Shown here one piece after another: positions 9,845-18,011 of a stretch of 64,000 bases of DNA. The stretch covers positions 1 to 64,000 of the forward strand of contig NZ_AIDW01000028.1 of the NCBI RefSeq assembly GCF_000251145.1. Reading direction: 5' to 3'. Each line of letters opens with the position of its first letter. Position 1 is the stretch's first letter. The translations under genes and the position numbers were made by a program. A model generated the notes under the pieces. That model was not told where the DNA came from, did no database searches, and worked only from the letters and a program-made list of their open reading frames with translations. This DNA is from Sphingomonas sp. PAMC 26621 (lineage in GTDB: Bacteria; Pseudomonadota; Alphaproteobacteria; Sphingomonadales; Sphingomonadaceae).

Positions 9845-10062
9845 GGTTGCTCCGGGCTCCGCCAGCGCCGCGCGAGCGCGCGCGGGACGATCGCAATCAG
9901 CAACAGCGCGGAAATCACCAGCGCGGTGCCGATCGCCTTGGGCACGGTCGAATCGCCGCGCGCGATCAGGATCAGCCCGAGCAACGCGCCCGCCACCCCC
10001 AGCAGCCGCGTGCCGATCATCGTGAAATAGCGGTTGCGCGCGGTGGTATCGGGGTCGGTCAT
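9841..10062 (-). CDS. Small two-helix membrane protein
   Basis: This 73-residue protein has two predicted transmembrane segments, LLGVAGALLGLILIA (about 20-34) and AIGTALVISALLLIAIVP (about 43-60). It ends in an Arg-rich tail (RALARRWRSPEQP), which suggests both ends are cytoplasmic. I do not recognise a characterised family. It overlaps the HAD gene and the ATP12 gene by four bases each, so it is almost certainly translated with them. Confidence 0.8.
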   Translation of the reverse strand: MTDPDTTARNRYFTMIGTRLLGVAGALLGLILIARGDSTVPKAIGTALVISALLLIAIVPRALARRWRSPEQP

Positions 10063-10736
10063 CGGGGCTCCATCAATCCGGGGAGCGACGCGACGGTCTG
10101 CGCGACCGCATGCGCGCCCGCGTCGGTGAGTTCCTCCGCCGGGTGATAGCCCCACGCCACCCCCAGCGCGCGAGTCCCCGCCGCGCGTGCCATCAACATG
10201 TCGTAGCTCGTATCGCCGATCATCACGGTCGTCTCGGGCACCGCGCCCGCATCCGCCATCGCGGTCTCGATCATCGAGGGATGCGGCTTGGACGGATGCC
10301 GGTCGGCGGTCTGGAGCGTGATGAAATGCGCGGCGATCCCGTGATGCGCGAGGATATGCGCAAGGCCCCGGTCGGACTTGCCGGTCGCGACGCCGAGCTT
10401 CCAGCCATCCGCCGCGAGCTGGTCGAGCACATCGAGGATGCCGTCGTACAGCGGCTCCGCGCTCATCGCGCCCGAGGTCCGCATCTTGAAGAACGCCGCC
10501 TTGTAATCGTCGGCCAGGCTGCGGTGCAGCGCAGCGTCGCCCTCGGGCAGCAGCATCTGCATCGCCTCGACCAGGCTCAGCCCCACGATCCGACGGATCG
10601 CCGTGCGATCGGGCGCGACGAGCTTTGCGCCGGTGAACGCTTCCTCGACTGATCGGCAGATATTGTCCTGGCTGTCGACCAGCGTGCCGTCGCAATCGAA
10701 CAGCGCGAGGCGGGCGGGGGAGAATATTCTTGTCAT
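10059..10736 (-). CDS. HAD-superfamily hydrolase, phosphoglycolate-phosphatase-like
   Basis: The 225-residue HAD phosphatase shows all motifs. Motif I is LFDCDGTLVDS (about 12-22). The motif II region lies around VATGKS, with motif III Lys in HPSKPHPSM. Motif IV is VMIGDTSYDM (about 171-180). The alpha-helical cap between I and II fits the Gph-like subfamily. The substrate is not readable from sequence; by family it is a small phosphate ester. It heads the HAD-membrane protein-ATP12 unit, 52 bases downstream of the paiB-like gene. Confidence 0.9.
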   Translation of the reverse strand: MTRIFSPARLALFDCDGTLVDSQDNICRSVEEAFTGAKLVAPDRTAIRRIVGLSLVEAMQMLLPEGDAALHRSLADDYKAAFFKMRTSGAMSAEPLYDGILDVLDQLAADGWKLGVATGKSDRGLAHILAHHGIAAHFITLQTADRHPSKPHPSMIETAMADAGAVPETTVMIGDTSYDMLMARAAGTRALGVAWGYHPAEELTDAGAHAVAQTVASLPGLMEPR

Positions 10737-10788
10737 GATAAGCTTCCTTCCCCGCCGAAGGGCGCAAGGGGATGCGACGCTAGGTGCA

Positions 10789-11388
10789 TCATGCGTTCCG
10801 CATCCAATGCGCGATCCCGCGACGGCCCGCCGCCTCGATCCCGTCCGCCGCCGCCAAGCGCGCCGCTTCCGGCTTGTTCTGCCCGAGCTTCGTCGTGCCT
10901 CGCCACGCCTGCACGGTGAGCGTGAACCCGATGATCCCGCGCGTCATTCGGTCGAACAGCGCCGGGTCCATCTTCGCGCGGGTCCACGGCGTCTTGGGCG
11001 CGAGCCGATCCTCCTGCAGCGCCGACACCCGGTCGACCTGATCGACCAGCCCGTCGTGGTCGAGCCTTGCCATGCGGCCTTCCAGTTCGACCGCGACGTA
11101 ATTCCACGTCGGCACCTGATCGGGGCCGAGGCCGTACCAGTCGGGGCTCACATAACCGTCCGGCCCCTGCACCACGAAAAGCCCCGTCGCGCCGTCGAGA
11201 TGCCGCGCGATGCCGTTGCCGCGCGCGACGTGGAAGGCAAGCGTGTCGTCATCGCGCCAGACCACCGGAATATGCGCCACGCGCGGACCGTCCGGCGTTG
11301 CCGCGAACAGCGTGCCAAACCCGAGTTCGCCCACGAGCGCGCGCATCGCGGTGCGATCCTCCCAGCGAAAGGCCGGATCGGGATGCAT
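10789..11388 (-). CDS. PaiB-like FMN-binding protein
   Basis: The 199-residue protein matches the PaiB family (FMN-binding split barrel, 'negative transcriptional regulator'). Family features are PDGPRVAHIPVVW (about 33-45), the nucleotide-site VQGPDGYVSPDWYG, and VPTWNYVAVELEG (about 92-104), followed by a C-terminal KLGQNKPEA. The natural function outside Bacillus is unclear; flavin binding is the safest statement. I start it at 11388 (MHPDPAFRW). It is flanked by a REP and appears to interrupt the rluC-HAD order seen in relatives. Confidence 0.88.
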   Translation of the reverse strand: MHPDPAFRWEDRTAMRALVGELGFGTLFAATPDGPRVAHIPVVWRDDDTLAFHVARGNGIARHLDGATGLFVVQGPDGYVSPDWYGLGPDQVPTWNYVAVELEGRMARLDHDGLVDQVDRVSALQEDRLAPKTPWTRAKMDPALFDRMTRGIIGFTLTVQAWRGTTKLGQNKPEAARLAAADGIEAAGRRGIAHWMRNA

Positions 11389-11423
11389 CAGCCGAACGGT
11401 GCCTGCGCAGCCGCGCACACCAT

Positions 11424-11523
11424 CCCGTCACCCCGGCCTCGTGCCGGGGTCCACCGTGCAGCTCGTCCAACGGCTCCGGCGAAAGGTTCAGCGGTGGCCC
11501 CCGGGACAAGCCCGGGGTGACGG
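11424..11523. repeat. REP-like paired palindrome, GTCACCCCGGCC type
   Basis: The left arm at 11424-11455 (CCCGTCACCCCGG... GGTCCACC) and right arm at 11493-11523 (GGTGGCCCCC...GGTGACGG) are mirror-related around about 37 unrelated bases. It occupies the gap between the rluC-like gene and the paiB-like gene. A half-element of similar sequence lies near 42262-42300. Confidence 0.75.
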
Positions 11524-11548
11524 TCGATCGTAACCCGTCCGATCCCGC

Positions 11549-12670
11549 TCACGTCGCCGAACCGCGCCGCCGCCGTTCGCCCTTGCGATCCTTGCGGTAG
11601 GTCTTGGCGTGCTGGCGCGCTTGCTGCTTCTTGACCTCGCGGCTCGGCGGCGGGGGCGATTCGAGCGGCATCATGTTGCCGAGCATCTCGTCGAACCCGA
11701 GCTGCTTGAGGCTCTCGGAGAAATGCGTCGGCAGTTCGGCCTGGACGTCGATCGCGCCGCCATCGGGGTGGTCGATCCGGATCCGGCGCGAGTGCAGATG
11801 CATCTTGCGCGAGATGTTGCCGGTCAGGAACGCAGCCTGCCCGCCGTACTTGCCGTCACCGACGATCGGATGCCCGATCGCTGCGAGATGGACGCGCAAC
11901 TGGTGCGTGCGCCCGGTGTGCGGGATCAGCTCGAGCCACGCGGTGGTCGTCCCCGCCATCTCGATCACGCGGTAGCGCGTGCGGGCGGGGCTGCCCTCCT
12001 TCTCGTCGACGTGCATCTTCTCGCCGCCGGTGCCGGGCTGCTTGGCGATCGGCAGTTCGATCATCCCGTCCTCAATCGACGGCACGCCGACGACCAGCGC
12101 CCAATAGGTCTTCCGCGCAGTGCGCGAGGAGAAGGACTTGGAGAAATACGCCGCCGCGCGCGCGGTCCGCGCGATCAGCAGCGCGCCCGACGTGTCCTTG
12201 TCGAGCCGGTGGACCAGCTTGGGGCGGCCCTCCAAGTCGTCCTGCAACGCATCGAGCAGGCCGTCGACATGCTCGATCGTCTTGGTCCCGCCCTGCGTCG
12301 CGAGGCCGGGGGGCTTGTTGAGGACGATCGCCTGCGCATCGCGGTGGATCACCATTTCGCGCGCGAAGGTAATCTCGTCGTCGCTCAGCGGCGGACGCTC
12401 GCGCTTGACCGGGGCGTCGACGCGCACCGGCTCGGCCGGGGGCACGCGGATCGCCTGGCCGGCGACGACATGGTCGCCCGGCTTGGCGCGCGCGCCATCG
12501 ACGCGGAGCTGCCCGGTGCGCGCCCATTTGGCGACCGTGGTATAGCTCGTGTCGGGCAGATGCCGCTTGAACCAGCGATCGAGCCGGATCCCGTCATCGT
12601 CGGCACCCACGCTGAACTGGCGGACGTCGCTGGTGGCCTTGCTGGGTTTTTCGGGAGTTTTCGTGGTCAT
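11549..12670 (-). CDS. RluC/RluD-family 23S rRNA pseudouridine synthase
   Basis: This 373-residue protein has an S4 RNA-binding domain (about 25-90, RLDRWFKRHLP...VDGARAKPGDHV). The catalytic RluA-type domain follows, with the signature PKLVHRLDKDTSGALLIART (about 170-190) that contains the catalytic Asp. The region GRTHQLRVHLAAIGHPIVGD is also intact. By family it converts specific uridines of 23S rRNA, probably the RluC sites. A basic C-terminal tail (KDRKGERRRR) may aid RNA binding. It overlaps crcB by four bases. Confidence 0.92.
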   Translation of the reverse strand: MTTKTPEKPSKATSDVRQFSVGADDDGIRLDRWFKRHLPDTSYTTVAKWARTGQLRVDGARAKPGDHVVAGQAIRVPPAEPVRVDAPVKRERPPLSDDEITFAREMVIHRDAQAIVLNKPPGLATQGGTKTIEHVDGLLDALQDDLEGRPKLVHRLDKDTSGALLIARTARAAAYFSKSFSSRTARKTYWALVVGVPSIEDGMIELPIAKQPGTGGEKMHVDEKEGSPARTRYRVIEMAGTTTAWLELIPHTGRTHQLRVHLAAIGHPIVGDGKYGGQAAFLTGNISRKMHLHSRRIRIDHPDGGAIDVQAELPTHFSESLKQLGFDEMLGNMMPLESPPPPSREVKKQQARQHAKTYRKDRKGERRRRGSAT

Positions 12671-13041
12671 GCTGCGATCCGGGTAAGCCAGAGGCCGGCG
12701 AACAGCGCCAGCACCGCGCCGAGGACCGACGCAAGGACATAGCCGAGCGCGGTCATCCACGCATCGCGCTCGACCATCGTCACGACCTCGAGCGAGAAGG
12801 AAGAAAAGGTTGTAAAGCCGCCGAGAACCCCGACGCCGAGCAACAGCCGCGTATTCTCGGTGCCGCCGACGCGCGCGAGCACGCCCATCAGCACGCCCAT
12901 CGCGAACCCGCCGATGAGGTTGACCGCAAGCGTGCCGTACGGAAAGAGCGGGCCGAACGCGGCGACCGCGCCACGCCCGACGAGATAGCGCGCCGCGGTG
13001 CCGACAGCACCGCCCGCCATGACAAGAAATAGCTGAACCAT
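12667..13041 (-). CDS. crcB: CrcB/Fluc-type fluoride channel
   Basis: The 124-residue, four-helix membrane protein exports fluoride as an antiparallel dimer. The family motif GGAVGTAARYLVGR (about 9-22) is present. GTLAVNLIGGFAMG (about 39-52) contains the pore-lining Asn, and GVLGGFTTFSSFSLEV (about 74-89) holds the Phe-box and central sodium-site residues. It is a single copy and overlaps the rluC-like gene by four bases. I found no fluoride riboswitch upstream. Confidence 0.95.
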   Translation of the reverse strand: MVQLFLVMAGGAVGTAARYLVGRGAVAAFGPLFPYGTLAVNLIGGFAMGVLMGVLARVGGTENTRLLLGVGVLGGFTTFSSFSLEVVTMVERDAWMTALGYVLASVLGAVLALFAGLWLTRIAA

Positions 13042-13193
13042 TGCGGCTGCGTTAGCGCGGAATGACGCCTTCGTCACCCCGGCAGCGGAACGCGGGGTCA
13101 GGCGCCGTCTTTCGCGACCGGATCGCCGTCGATCCCGACCCGCGACCGGACGTTGCCCTTGCGCAACCATTCCCCATTCATCATGTTGCCGGG

Positions 13194-13424
13194 ATGGGTA
13201 TGATCGTAAATATCGTTTCGGTTCTGTGCGGGCTGTGCGCGCTGCCGGTCGCGCTCGTCGGACTGATCCCCTTCTTCGGGATCGCCAATTATCTCGCGAT
13301 CCCGATCGCGGTCGTCGGCGTGGTGCTCGGCTTGCTGTCGGGGCACAGGAGCGGGCGCAACTTCAATATCTTCGTCCTGATCGTCGCGGTCGTCCGCCTG
13401 ATGCTCGGCGGCGGGCTGATCTGA
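13194..13424 (+). CDS. Small hydrophobic membrane protein
   Basis: The 76-residue (or 74 from the second ATG at 13200) protein is almost entirely hydrophobic. Two or three helices can be seen: IVNIVSVLCGLCALPVALVGLIPFF, AIPIAVVGVVLGLLSG, and IFVLIVAVVRLMLGGGLI, with a short polar loop HRSGRNFN between the last two. I do not recognise a characterised family. It is transcribed away from crcB; the 152-base region between them presumably holds both promoters. Confidence 0.7.
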   Translation: MGMIVNIVSVLCGLCALPVALVGLIPFFGIANYLAIPIAVVGVVLGLLSGHRSGRNFNIFVLIVAVVRLMLGGGLI

Positions 13425-13475
13425 CGCGACGGGACCGCAATTCCTGTCGCGGCGGATCTGCGCTAGACGCTGCCC

Positions 13476-14156
13476 ATGTTGCGTGCCTTCCTCCTGTCGC
13501 TCGGCCAGCTTGGCGACCGCAAGATTCTTGCGGTGTTCGTCAAGTCGCTCCTCGTCACCGTCCTGCTGATCGCCGTGCTTGGCGCAGCGCTGTGGTATGT
13601 TGCAGCACGGCTTGCCGCGCGCTGGGGATGGGATTCGACCGCGGGCGGGCTGCTCGGCGCAGCGGCGTTGCTCGCGGCGTTCGGGCTGAGCTGGCTGCTG
13701 TTCCGCGCGATCGCGATCGGGGTGATGGGCGCGTTCGCGGATGACGTCGTGATCGCGGTCGAGGCGCGGCATTATCCCGCAGCCCTCGCGACCGCGCGCA
13801 ACGTCTCGACCGCGCGCGGGATCGGGCTCGGGCTGCGCTCGGCGGGCCGCGCGATCCTCGTCAACCTCGCGCTCGCGCCGATCTATGTCGCACTGCTCGT
13901 CACCGGGGTGGGCACGTGGCTGCTGTTCTTCCTCGTCAACGGCTGGTTGCTCGGGCTCGACCTCGGGCAGATGGTCGCGGCGCGCCACATCCCGTCTGCG
14001 CTGATGCGAGACTGGCGCAAGACCGGTGCGGTCGAGCGGTTCGCGCTGGGGGTTGCGGGGACCGCGCTGTTCATGGTTCCGGTGCTCAACCTGTTCGCGC
14101 CGATCCTCGGCGCGGCGATGGCGACGCATCTGTTCCACGAAGGACGTTCCGCATGA
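13476..14156 (+). CDS. EI24 / CysZ-like domain membrane protein
   Basis: The 226-residue multi-pass membrane protein fits the EI24 domain family, which includes the sulfate importer CysZ. It has long hydrophobic segments near 25-45, 60-90, 130-160 and 195-215, and a conserved-looking centre, FFLVNGWLLGLDLGQMVAARH. Sulfate transport is possible but not shown by sequence. Its stop overlaps the ATG of the following lipoprotein gene in ATGA (14153-14156). Confidence 0.85.
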   Translation: MLRAFLLSLGQLGDRKILAVFVKSLLVTVLLIAVLGAALWYVAARLAARWGWDSTAGGLLGAAALLAAFGLSWLLFRAIAIGVMGAFADDVVIAVEARHYPAALATARNVSTARGIGLGLRSAGRAILVNLALAPIYVALLVTGVGTWLLFFLVNGWLLGLDLGQMVAARHIPSALMRDWRKTGAVERFALGVAGTALFMVPVLNLFAPILGAAMATHLFHEGRSA

Positions 14157-14517
14157 CAAAACTCGCCGGATCCGCGATTGCGCTGGCGCTGCTCGGCGGC
14201 TGCGTGTCGGCGACGCCCAGCGTCCAGACCTCGCGCGCGCCGCTGATCCCGATTCCCGCCGGGACCGGGCTCGGCCAGGTCGTCGGCGCGACCGCGGCGA
14301 GCCTGACGCGGATGTTCGGCACGCCGCTCGCCGACGTGCGCGAGGGCACCGCGCGCAAACTCCAGTTCAGCAACGCGACCTGCGTGTCGACACGTATCTC
14401 TACCCCAAGGGCAATGGCGAGCCGGTGGTGACCTATCTCGACACGCGCCAGACCGACGGCTCGCCGATCGACCGGGCGAGCTGCGTGGGGGCGTTGCAGA
14501 TCGGGCGGCGGAAGTAG
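14153..14517 (+). pseudogene. Small lipoprotein, frameshifted
   Basis: The first frame encodes a lipoprotein signal MTKLAGSAIALALLGGC, then a periplasmic domain to about residue 77 (GTARKLQFSNATC). The sequence then makes sense only in the next frame (DTYLYPKGNGEPVVTYLD... ending LQIGRRK at 14517). Joining the frames needs one extra base near 14383-14388, and the total of 365 bases is one short of a 121-residue gene. The shift may be a sequencing error. Without it, the protein stops early with a different tail. The family is unnamed. Confidence 0.75.
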
Positions 14518-14557
14518 AGGGGGCGGAGGAAGCGTTTAGAGGGCGGCCTTCTTCTTG

Positions 14558-14579
14558 CCCCTCCCCTTCAGGGGAGGGG
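14558..14579. repeat. REP-like palindrome, CCCCTCCCC type (single)
   Basis: A single copy of the palindrome CCCCTCCCC-TTCA-GGGGAGGGG abuts the stop codon of queG, between two convergent genes. It may serve as a 3' end hairpin for both. Confidence 0.75.
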
Positions 14580-15767
14580 CTAAGTAAGGCGCTCCAGCGC
14601 CCATGCCGCTGCTTCCGCCACCACCGGATCCGGGTCATCGAGCAACGCCCGCACCGGCCCCGCCAGCCCGGCATCCCCGCTGTTCCCCGCCGCGATCAGG
14701 CAGTTGCGCATCATACTGTTGCGCCCGATCCGCTTGATCGGCGAGCCCGAGAAGACCTGCCGGAACCCCGCATCGTCGAGCGCGAGCAGATCCCCCAGCG
14801 CGGGCGCGACCAGCTCCGCGCGCGGCAGGAACGCGCGGTTCGCCGCCGCGCTTTCGGCGAACTTGTTCCACGGGCACACCGCGAGGCAATCGTCGCAGCC
14901 GTAGATCCGGTTGCCGATCGCGGCGCGGAATTCGTGCGGGATCGGCCCCGCATGTTCGATCGTCAGATACGAAATGCACCGCCGCGCATCGAGCCGATAC
15001 GGCGCGGGGAAGGCATCGGTCGGGCAGGCGCGCTGGCACGCGTCGCACGATCCGCAACGGTCGATGACGCGGGCTGCGGCGCCAACTTCCCCCTCCTGCT
15101 TCCCCGGCGAAGGCCGGGGCCCAGTAGTGATGTCGCTGGATATCAAGCGCTGCGCTTCGCCATGATCGGCCCGCGACTGGGCCCCGGCCTTCGCCGGGGA
15201 AGCGAGAGAGGTGGCGAACACTTCCGCCTCGAGCGTCGTATAGATCGCCCCCAGGAACAGCCACGAGCCGTGCTCGCGGCTGACCAGATTGGTATGCTTC
15301 CCCTGCCACCCCAGCCCCGCCGCCGCCGACAGCGGTTTTTCCATCACCGGCGCGGTATCGACGAACACCTTGAGGTCGGTTCCCGGCACTTCCGCCACCA
15401 GCCAGCGCGCGAGCGCCTTGAGCGCGCGCTTGACCACGTCGTGATAATCGCCCCCCTGCGCATAGACCGAGATCCGCCCGATCCCGCCCTCCCCCGCCAG
15501 TGCGAGCGGGTCGGTCTTGGGCGCATAGCTCATCCCCAGCGCGATCACGCTGCGCACTTCGGGCCACAGCGACGCGGGCGTCTGGCGCTGATGCGCGCGC
15601 TCCTCCATCCAGATCATCCCGCCGTGCAGCCCGGCATCGAGCCATTCGCGCAGCCGCGCGGCAGTCTGCGGTGCGGCATCGGCGCGCGTGACCCCGCAGG
15701 CGACGAAGCCGAATTCGGCAGCCTTCGCCTGAAGCCTTTGCAACAGCGTCTTGTCTTCCTGCATCAC
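14580..15767 (-). CDS. queG: Epoxyqueuosine reductase, with an in-frame REP insertion
   Basis: The 395-residue QueG reduces epoxyqueuosine to queuosine at tRNA position 34 using cobalamin and two [4Fe-4S] clusters. The two ferredoxin motifs are [16 protein letters not shown] and [10 protein letters not shown], and the C-terminal HEAT-like repeats ([21 protein letters not shown]) are present. Residues about 189-224 are not QueG-like: they are the translation of a REP element (15098-15203) lying between the catalytic domain and the first cluster motif. The reading frame stays open through it, so the protein may still function with an extra loop of about 35 residues. Confidence 0.93.
   Translation of the reverse strand: MMQEDKTLLQRLQAKAAEFGFVACGVTRADAAPQTAARLREWLDAGLHGGMIWMEERAHQRQTPASLWPEVRSVIALGMSYAPKTDPLALAGEGGIGRISVYAQGGDYHDVVKRALKALARWLVAEVPGTDLKVFVDTAPVMEKPLSAAAGLGWQGKHTNLVSREHGSWLFLGAIYTTLEAEVFATSLASPAKAGAQSRADHGEAQRLISSDITTGPRPSPGKQEGEVGAAARVIDRCGSCDACQRACPTDAFPAPYRLDARRCISYLTIEHAGPIPHEFRAAIGNRIYGCDDCLAVCPWNKFAESAAANRAFLPRAELVAPALGDLLALDDAGFRQVFSGSPIKRIGRNSMMRNCLIAAGNSGDAGLAGPVRALLDDPDPVVAEAAAWALERLT
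15098..15203. repeat. REP-like paired palindrome inside queG
   Basis: A perfect 27-base inverted repeat (15098-15124 and 15177-15203, beginning GCTTCCCCGGCGAAGGCC) surrounds a 52-base spacer. The same family occurs between genes at 38995, 46239, 47858 and 63188. Here it lies within the queG coding frame and is translated as ASPAKAGAQ ... [11 protein letters not shown]. Confidence 0.92.
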
Positions 15768-15806
15768 ACCCCGCTACCACGGGGACGGCTATCGGGGGAA
15801 TTGGCG

Positions 15807-16724
15807 TTGGGGCAGGAACGCGCGGTAGACGCATCGGGGCTGGTCAAGCTGTTCGGCGGGCGACGCGTCGTCGACGGCGTCGACATCGTCGTGCCGAAGG
15901 GCGCGATCTACGGGGTGCTCGGGCCGAACGGCGCGGGCAAGACGACGACGCTGCGGATGCTGCTCGGGATCATCGAACCCGACGCGGGAAGCCGCACGCT
16001 GCTCGGGCATGATCGCCCGCGCGAGGTGAGCGACCGGGTCGGCTATCTCCCCGAGGAACGCGGGCTTTATCCCGCGATGCGCGCCAAGGATGCGATCGCT
16101 TTCATGGGCGCGCTGCGTGGGCTCGATCTCAAAACCGGGCGCAAGCGCGCGGTCGGGCTGCTCGAGGCGGCGGGGCTCGGCCATGCGGTCGACACGCGGA
16201 TCCGCAAATTGTCCAAGGGGATGGCGCAACTCGTCCAGTTGCTCGGCTCGGTCGTCCACCAGCCCGACCTGCTCGTGCTCGACGAACCCTTTTCGGGGCT
16301 CGACCCGGTCAACCAGGAACGGCTCGAGGCGCTGATCCTCGCCGAACGCGACCGTGGCGCGACCGTGCTGTTCTCGACGCACGTAATGGCGCACGCCGAA
16401 CGCCTGTGCGACCGGCTCGCGATCATCGCGGGGGGCAAGCGCCGGTTCGAGGGGACGGTCGCCGACGCGCGCGCGCTGCTCCCGATGCGCGCGCTCTACA
16501 CGCCGACGCGCGACGACCCCGGCGTCGCCGCGCATCTTCCCGCCGATGCCGAGCATGTCGGCGATGGCTGGCGCTTCACCGTTCCCGACGACGGGGTCGA
16601 GCGCGTGCTCGCCACGCTGATCGCCGCGGGGCATGGCATCTCGGGCCTGTCGATCGAGCGGCCGTCGCTCCACGACGTGTTCGTCAAGGTCGTCGGCAAG
16701 GCCGCGCTGGAGGGCAAGCAATGA
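15807..16724 (+). CDS. ABC transporter ATP-binding protein (NatA-like)
   Basis: The ATPase of about 305 residues has a Walker A at GPNGAGKTTT, a Q-loop region after it, an unusual signature LSKGMAQLVQL in place of LSGGQ, and a Walker B LLVLDEPFSGLDP. The degenerate signature and C-terminal domain fit the NatA/DrrA exporter group (DUF4162-type tail). There is no ATG; I chose TTG at 15807, eight bases after GGGGGA, with TTG at 15801 also possible. It overlaps the permease gene by four bases. Confidence 0.88.
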   Translation: MGQERAVDASGLVKLFGGRRVVDGVDIVVPKGAIYGVLGPNGAGKTTTLRMLLGIIEPDAGSRTLLGHDRPREVSDRVGYLPEERGLYPAMRAKDAIAFMGALRGLDLKTGRKRAVGLLEAAGLGHAVDTRIRKLSKGMAQLVQLLGSVVHQPDLLVLDEPFSGLDPVNQERLEALILAERDRGATVLFSTHVMAHAERLCDRLAIIAGGKRRFEGTVADARALLPMRALYTPTRDDPGVAAHLPADAEHVGDGWRFTVPDDGVERVLATLIAAGHGISGLSIERPSLHDVFVKVVGKAALEGKQ

Positions 16725-17980
16725 GCCGGTTCCGCATCCTGCTCCGCCAGATCTGGACGATCGCGCGGCGCGACTTCGTCGCAACGGTGTTCACGCCGAC
16801 CTTCCTGATCTTCCTGCTCGCGCCGGTGGTGATGGGGTCGTTCGGCGCGATCGGCGGGCTTGGCGCGGATGCCGCGCAAAAGGGCGCGGACGCCAAGACG
16901 CGGATCGTCGCGATCGTCGACCCGGCACGCAGCGCCGATATCGCCGCGCTCGACCTGCGGTTGCGGCAGCTCTACCGCAACCCGGACGAGGCACCGCCGC
17001 TGCTCCAGACCGAAGCGCCGGGCGCCGACCCGGCCGCGCAGGCGCGCGCGCGGTTCGACGACACCCGAATCGATGTCGTGGCGGTGCTCTACGGCCCGCT
17101 CGCCACGCCGCAGGTGCTCCACACGCCGACGAGTGCCCGCGCGGGCGACTATCTCGCCGCGCTTGCCGAGCAGATGCTGCGCGCCGACCGCAGCGGCGTG
17201 GCTCCGCTCAGCACCGTAACCAAGACGATCGTCTCCCGGCGCACCTCGTCGCTGCGCGGCGCGAACGCCTCCGGCTTCTTCGCGGTGTTCGCCTTGTTCT
17301 TCCTCACGCTGCTGCTCGCGGGGCAGGTCGTCAGCGGGGTCGCGGAGGAGCGTGGCAACAAGGTGATCGAGGTGCTCGCCGCCGCGGTCCCGCTCGAATC
17401 GGTGTTCTTCGGCAAGCTGCTCGGCACGTTCGGGGTCGCGGTGCTGTTCCTGCTGTTCTGGGGCACGCTGCTCAGCCAGGCGACGCTGCTGCTGCCGCCG
17501 ACCTTCGCGACGGGCCTTTCCGGGCTAACCCCGACGATCGGCCTGCCGCTGTTCACCCTGCTGTTCTTCGCCTATTTCACGATGGCGTACATGCTGCTCG
17601 GCGCGGTCTTCCTCGGGGTCGGCGCGCAGGCGGCGAGCGTCCGCGAAATCCAGTTGCTGTCGCTGCCGATCACGCTGATCCAGGTCGCGATGTTCGGGCT
17701 CGGCGCGGTCGCGGTGTCGAAGCCCGACAGCTGGATCAGCACCTTCGCCGCAATCTTCCCGCTCAGCTCGCCTTATTACATGGCGGGCCGCGCGGCGCAG
17801 TCGGCGAGCCTCGGCGTCCACGTGCTCGCCTTGCTGTGGCAGGCGCTGTGGGTCGCGATCTTCATCGCCATCGGGGTCCGCGCGTTCCGGCGTGGCGTGC
17901 TGCAATCGGGGAGCGGAAGCTTCCGCTGGAAGCGCCGCCGGGCCGTCCAAGAGAACGCTGTTGACATGGGTGTCAGTTAG
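16721..17980 (+). CDS. ABC-2 type transporter permease (NatB-like)
   Basis: The 419-residue membrane subunit partners the ATPase it overlaps at ATGA. After a first helix (VFTPTFLIFLLAPVVMGSF, about 24-42) comes a large extracytoplasmic domain (about 45-185). A bundle of five to six helices follows (FFAVFALFFLTLLLAG..., TLIQVAMFGLGAVAV...). This is the NatB/ABC-2 layout, which exports sodium, drugs or lipids in known members; the substrate here is unknown. The last codons coincide with a dyad that may regulate the P450 gene. Confidence 0.9.
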   Translation: MSRFRILLRQIWTIARRDFVATVFTPTFLIFLLAPVVMGSFGAIGGLGADAAQKGADAKTRIVAIVDPARSADIAALDLRLRQLYRNPDEAPPLLQTEAPGADPAAQARARFDDTRIDVVAVLYGPLATPQVLHTPTSARAGDYLAALAEQMLRADRSGVAPLSTVTKTIVSRRTSSLRGANASGFFAVFALFFLTLLLAGQVVSGVAEERGNKVIEVLAAAVPLESVFFGKLLGTFGVAVLFLLFWGTLLSQATLLLPPTFATGLSGLTPTIGLPLFTLLFFAYFTMAYMLLGAVFLGVGAQAASVREIQLLSLPITLIQVAMFGLGAVAVSKPDSWISTFAAIFPLSSPYYMAGRAAQSASLGVHVLALLWQALWVAIFIAIGVRAFRRGVLQSGSGSFRWKRRRAVQENAVDMGVS

Positions 17981-17990
17981 AGGTTCTCTT
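17949..17990. promoter_or_regulatory. Two near-concentric dyads upstream of the P450 gene
   Basis: The inner dyad TGACA-N4-TGTCA (17962-17975) lies within an outer pair, AAGAGAAC (17949-17956) and GTTCTCTT (17983-17990), whose centres differ by only one base. It overlaps the end of the natB-like gene and ends about 20 bases before the P450 start. It could be a TetR-type operator or an RNA hairpin; which one is inference. Confidence 0.5.
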
Positions 17991-18011
17991 CCCCAAAAAG
18001 GGAGAGAGCCT

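Noticed and set aside
13042..13193. Possible fluoride riboswitch upstream of crcB
   Set aside because: I could not find the conserved GGNGAU-type aptamer core or its pseudoknot partner in the short upstream gap, and crcB regulation here is not visible.
14026..14517. An independent 163-codon gene starting inside the EI24 gene
   Set aside because: Only its last 43 or so codons look protein-like, and they are the natural continuation of the frameshifted lipoprotein at 14153.
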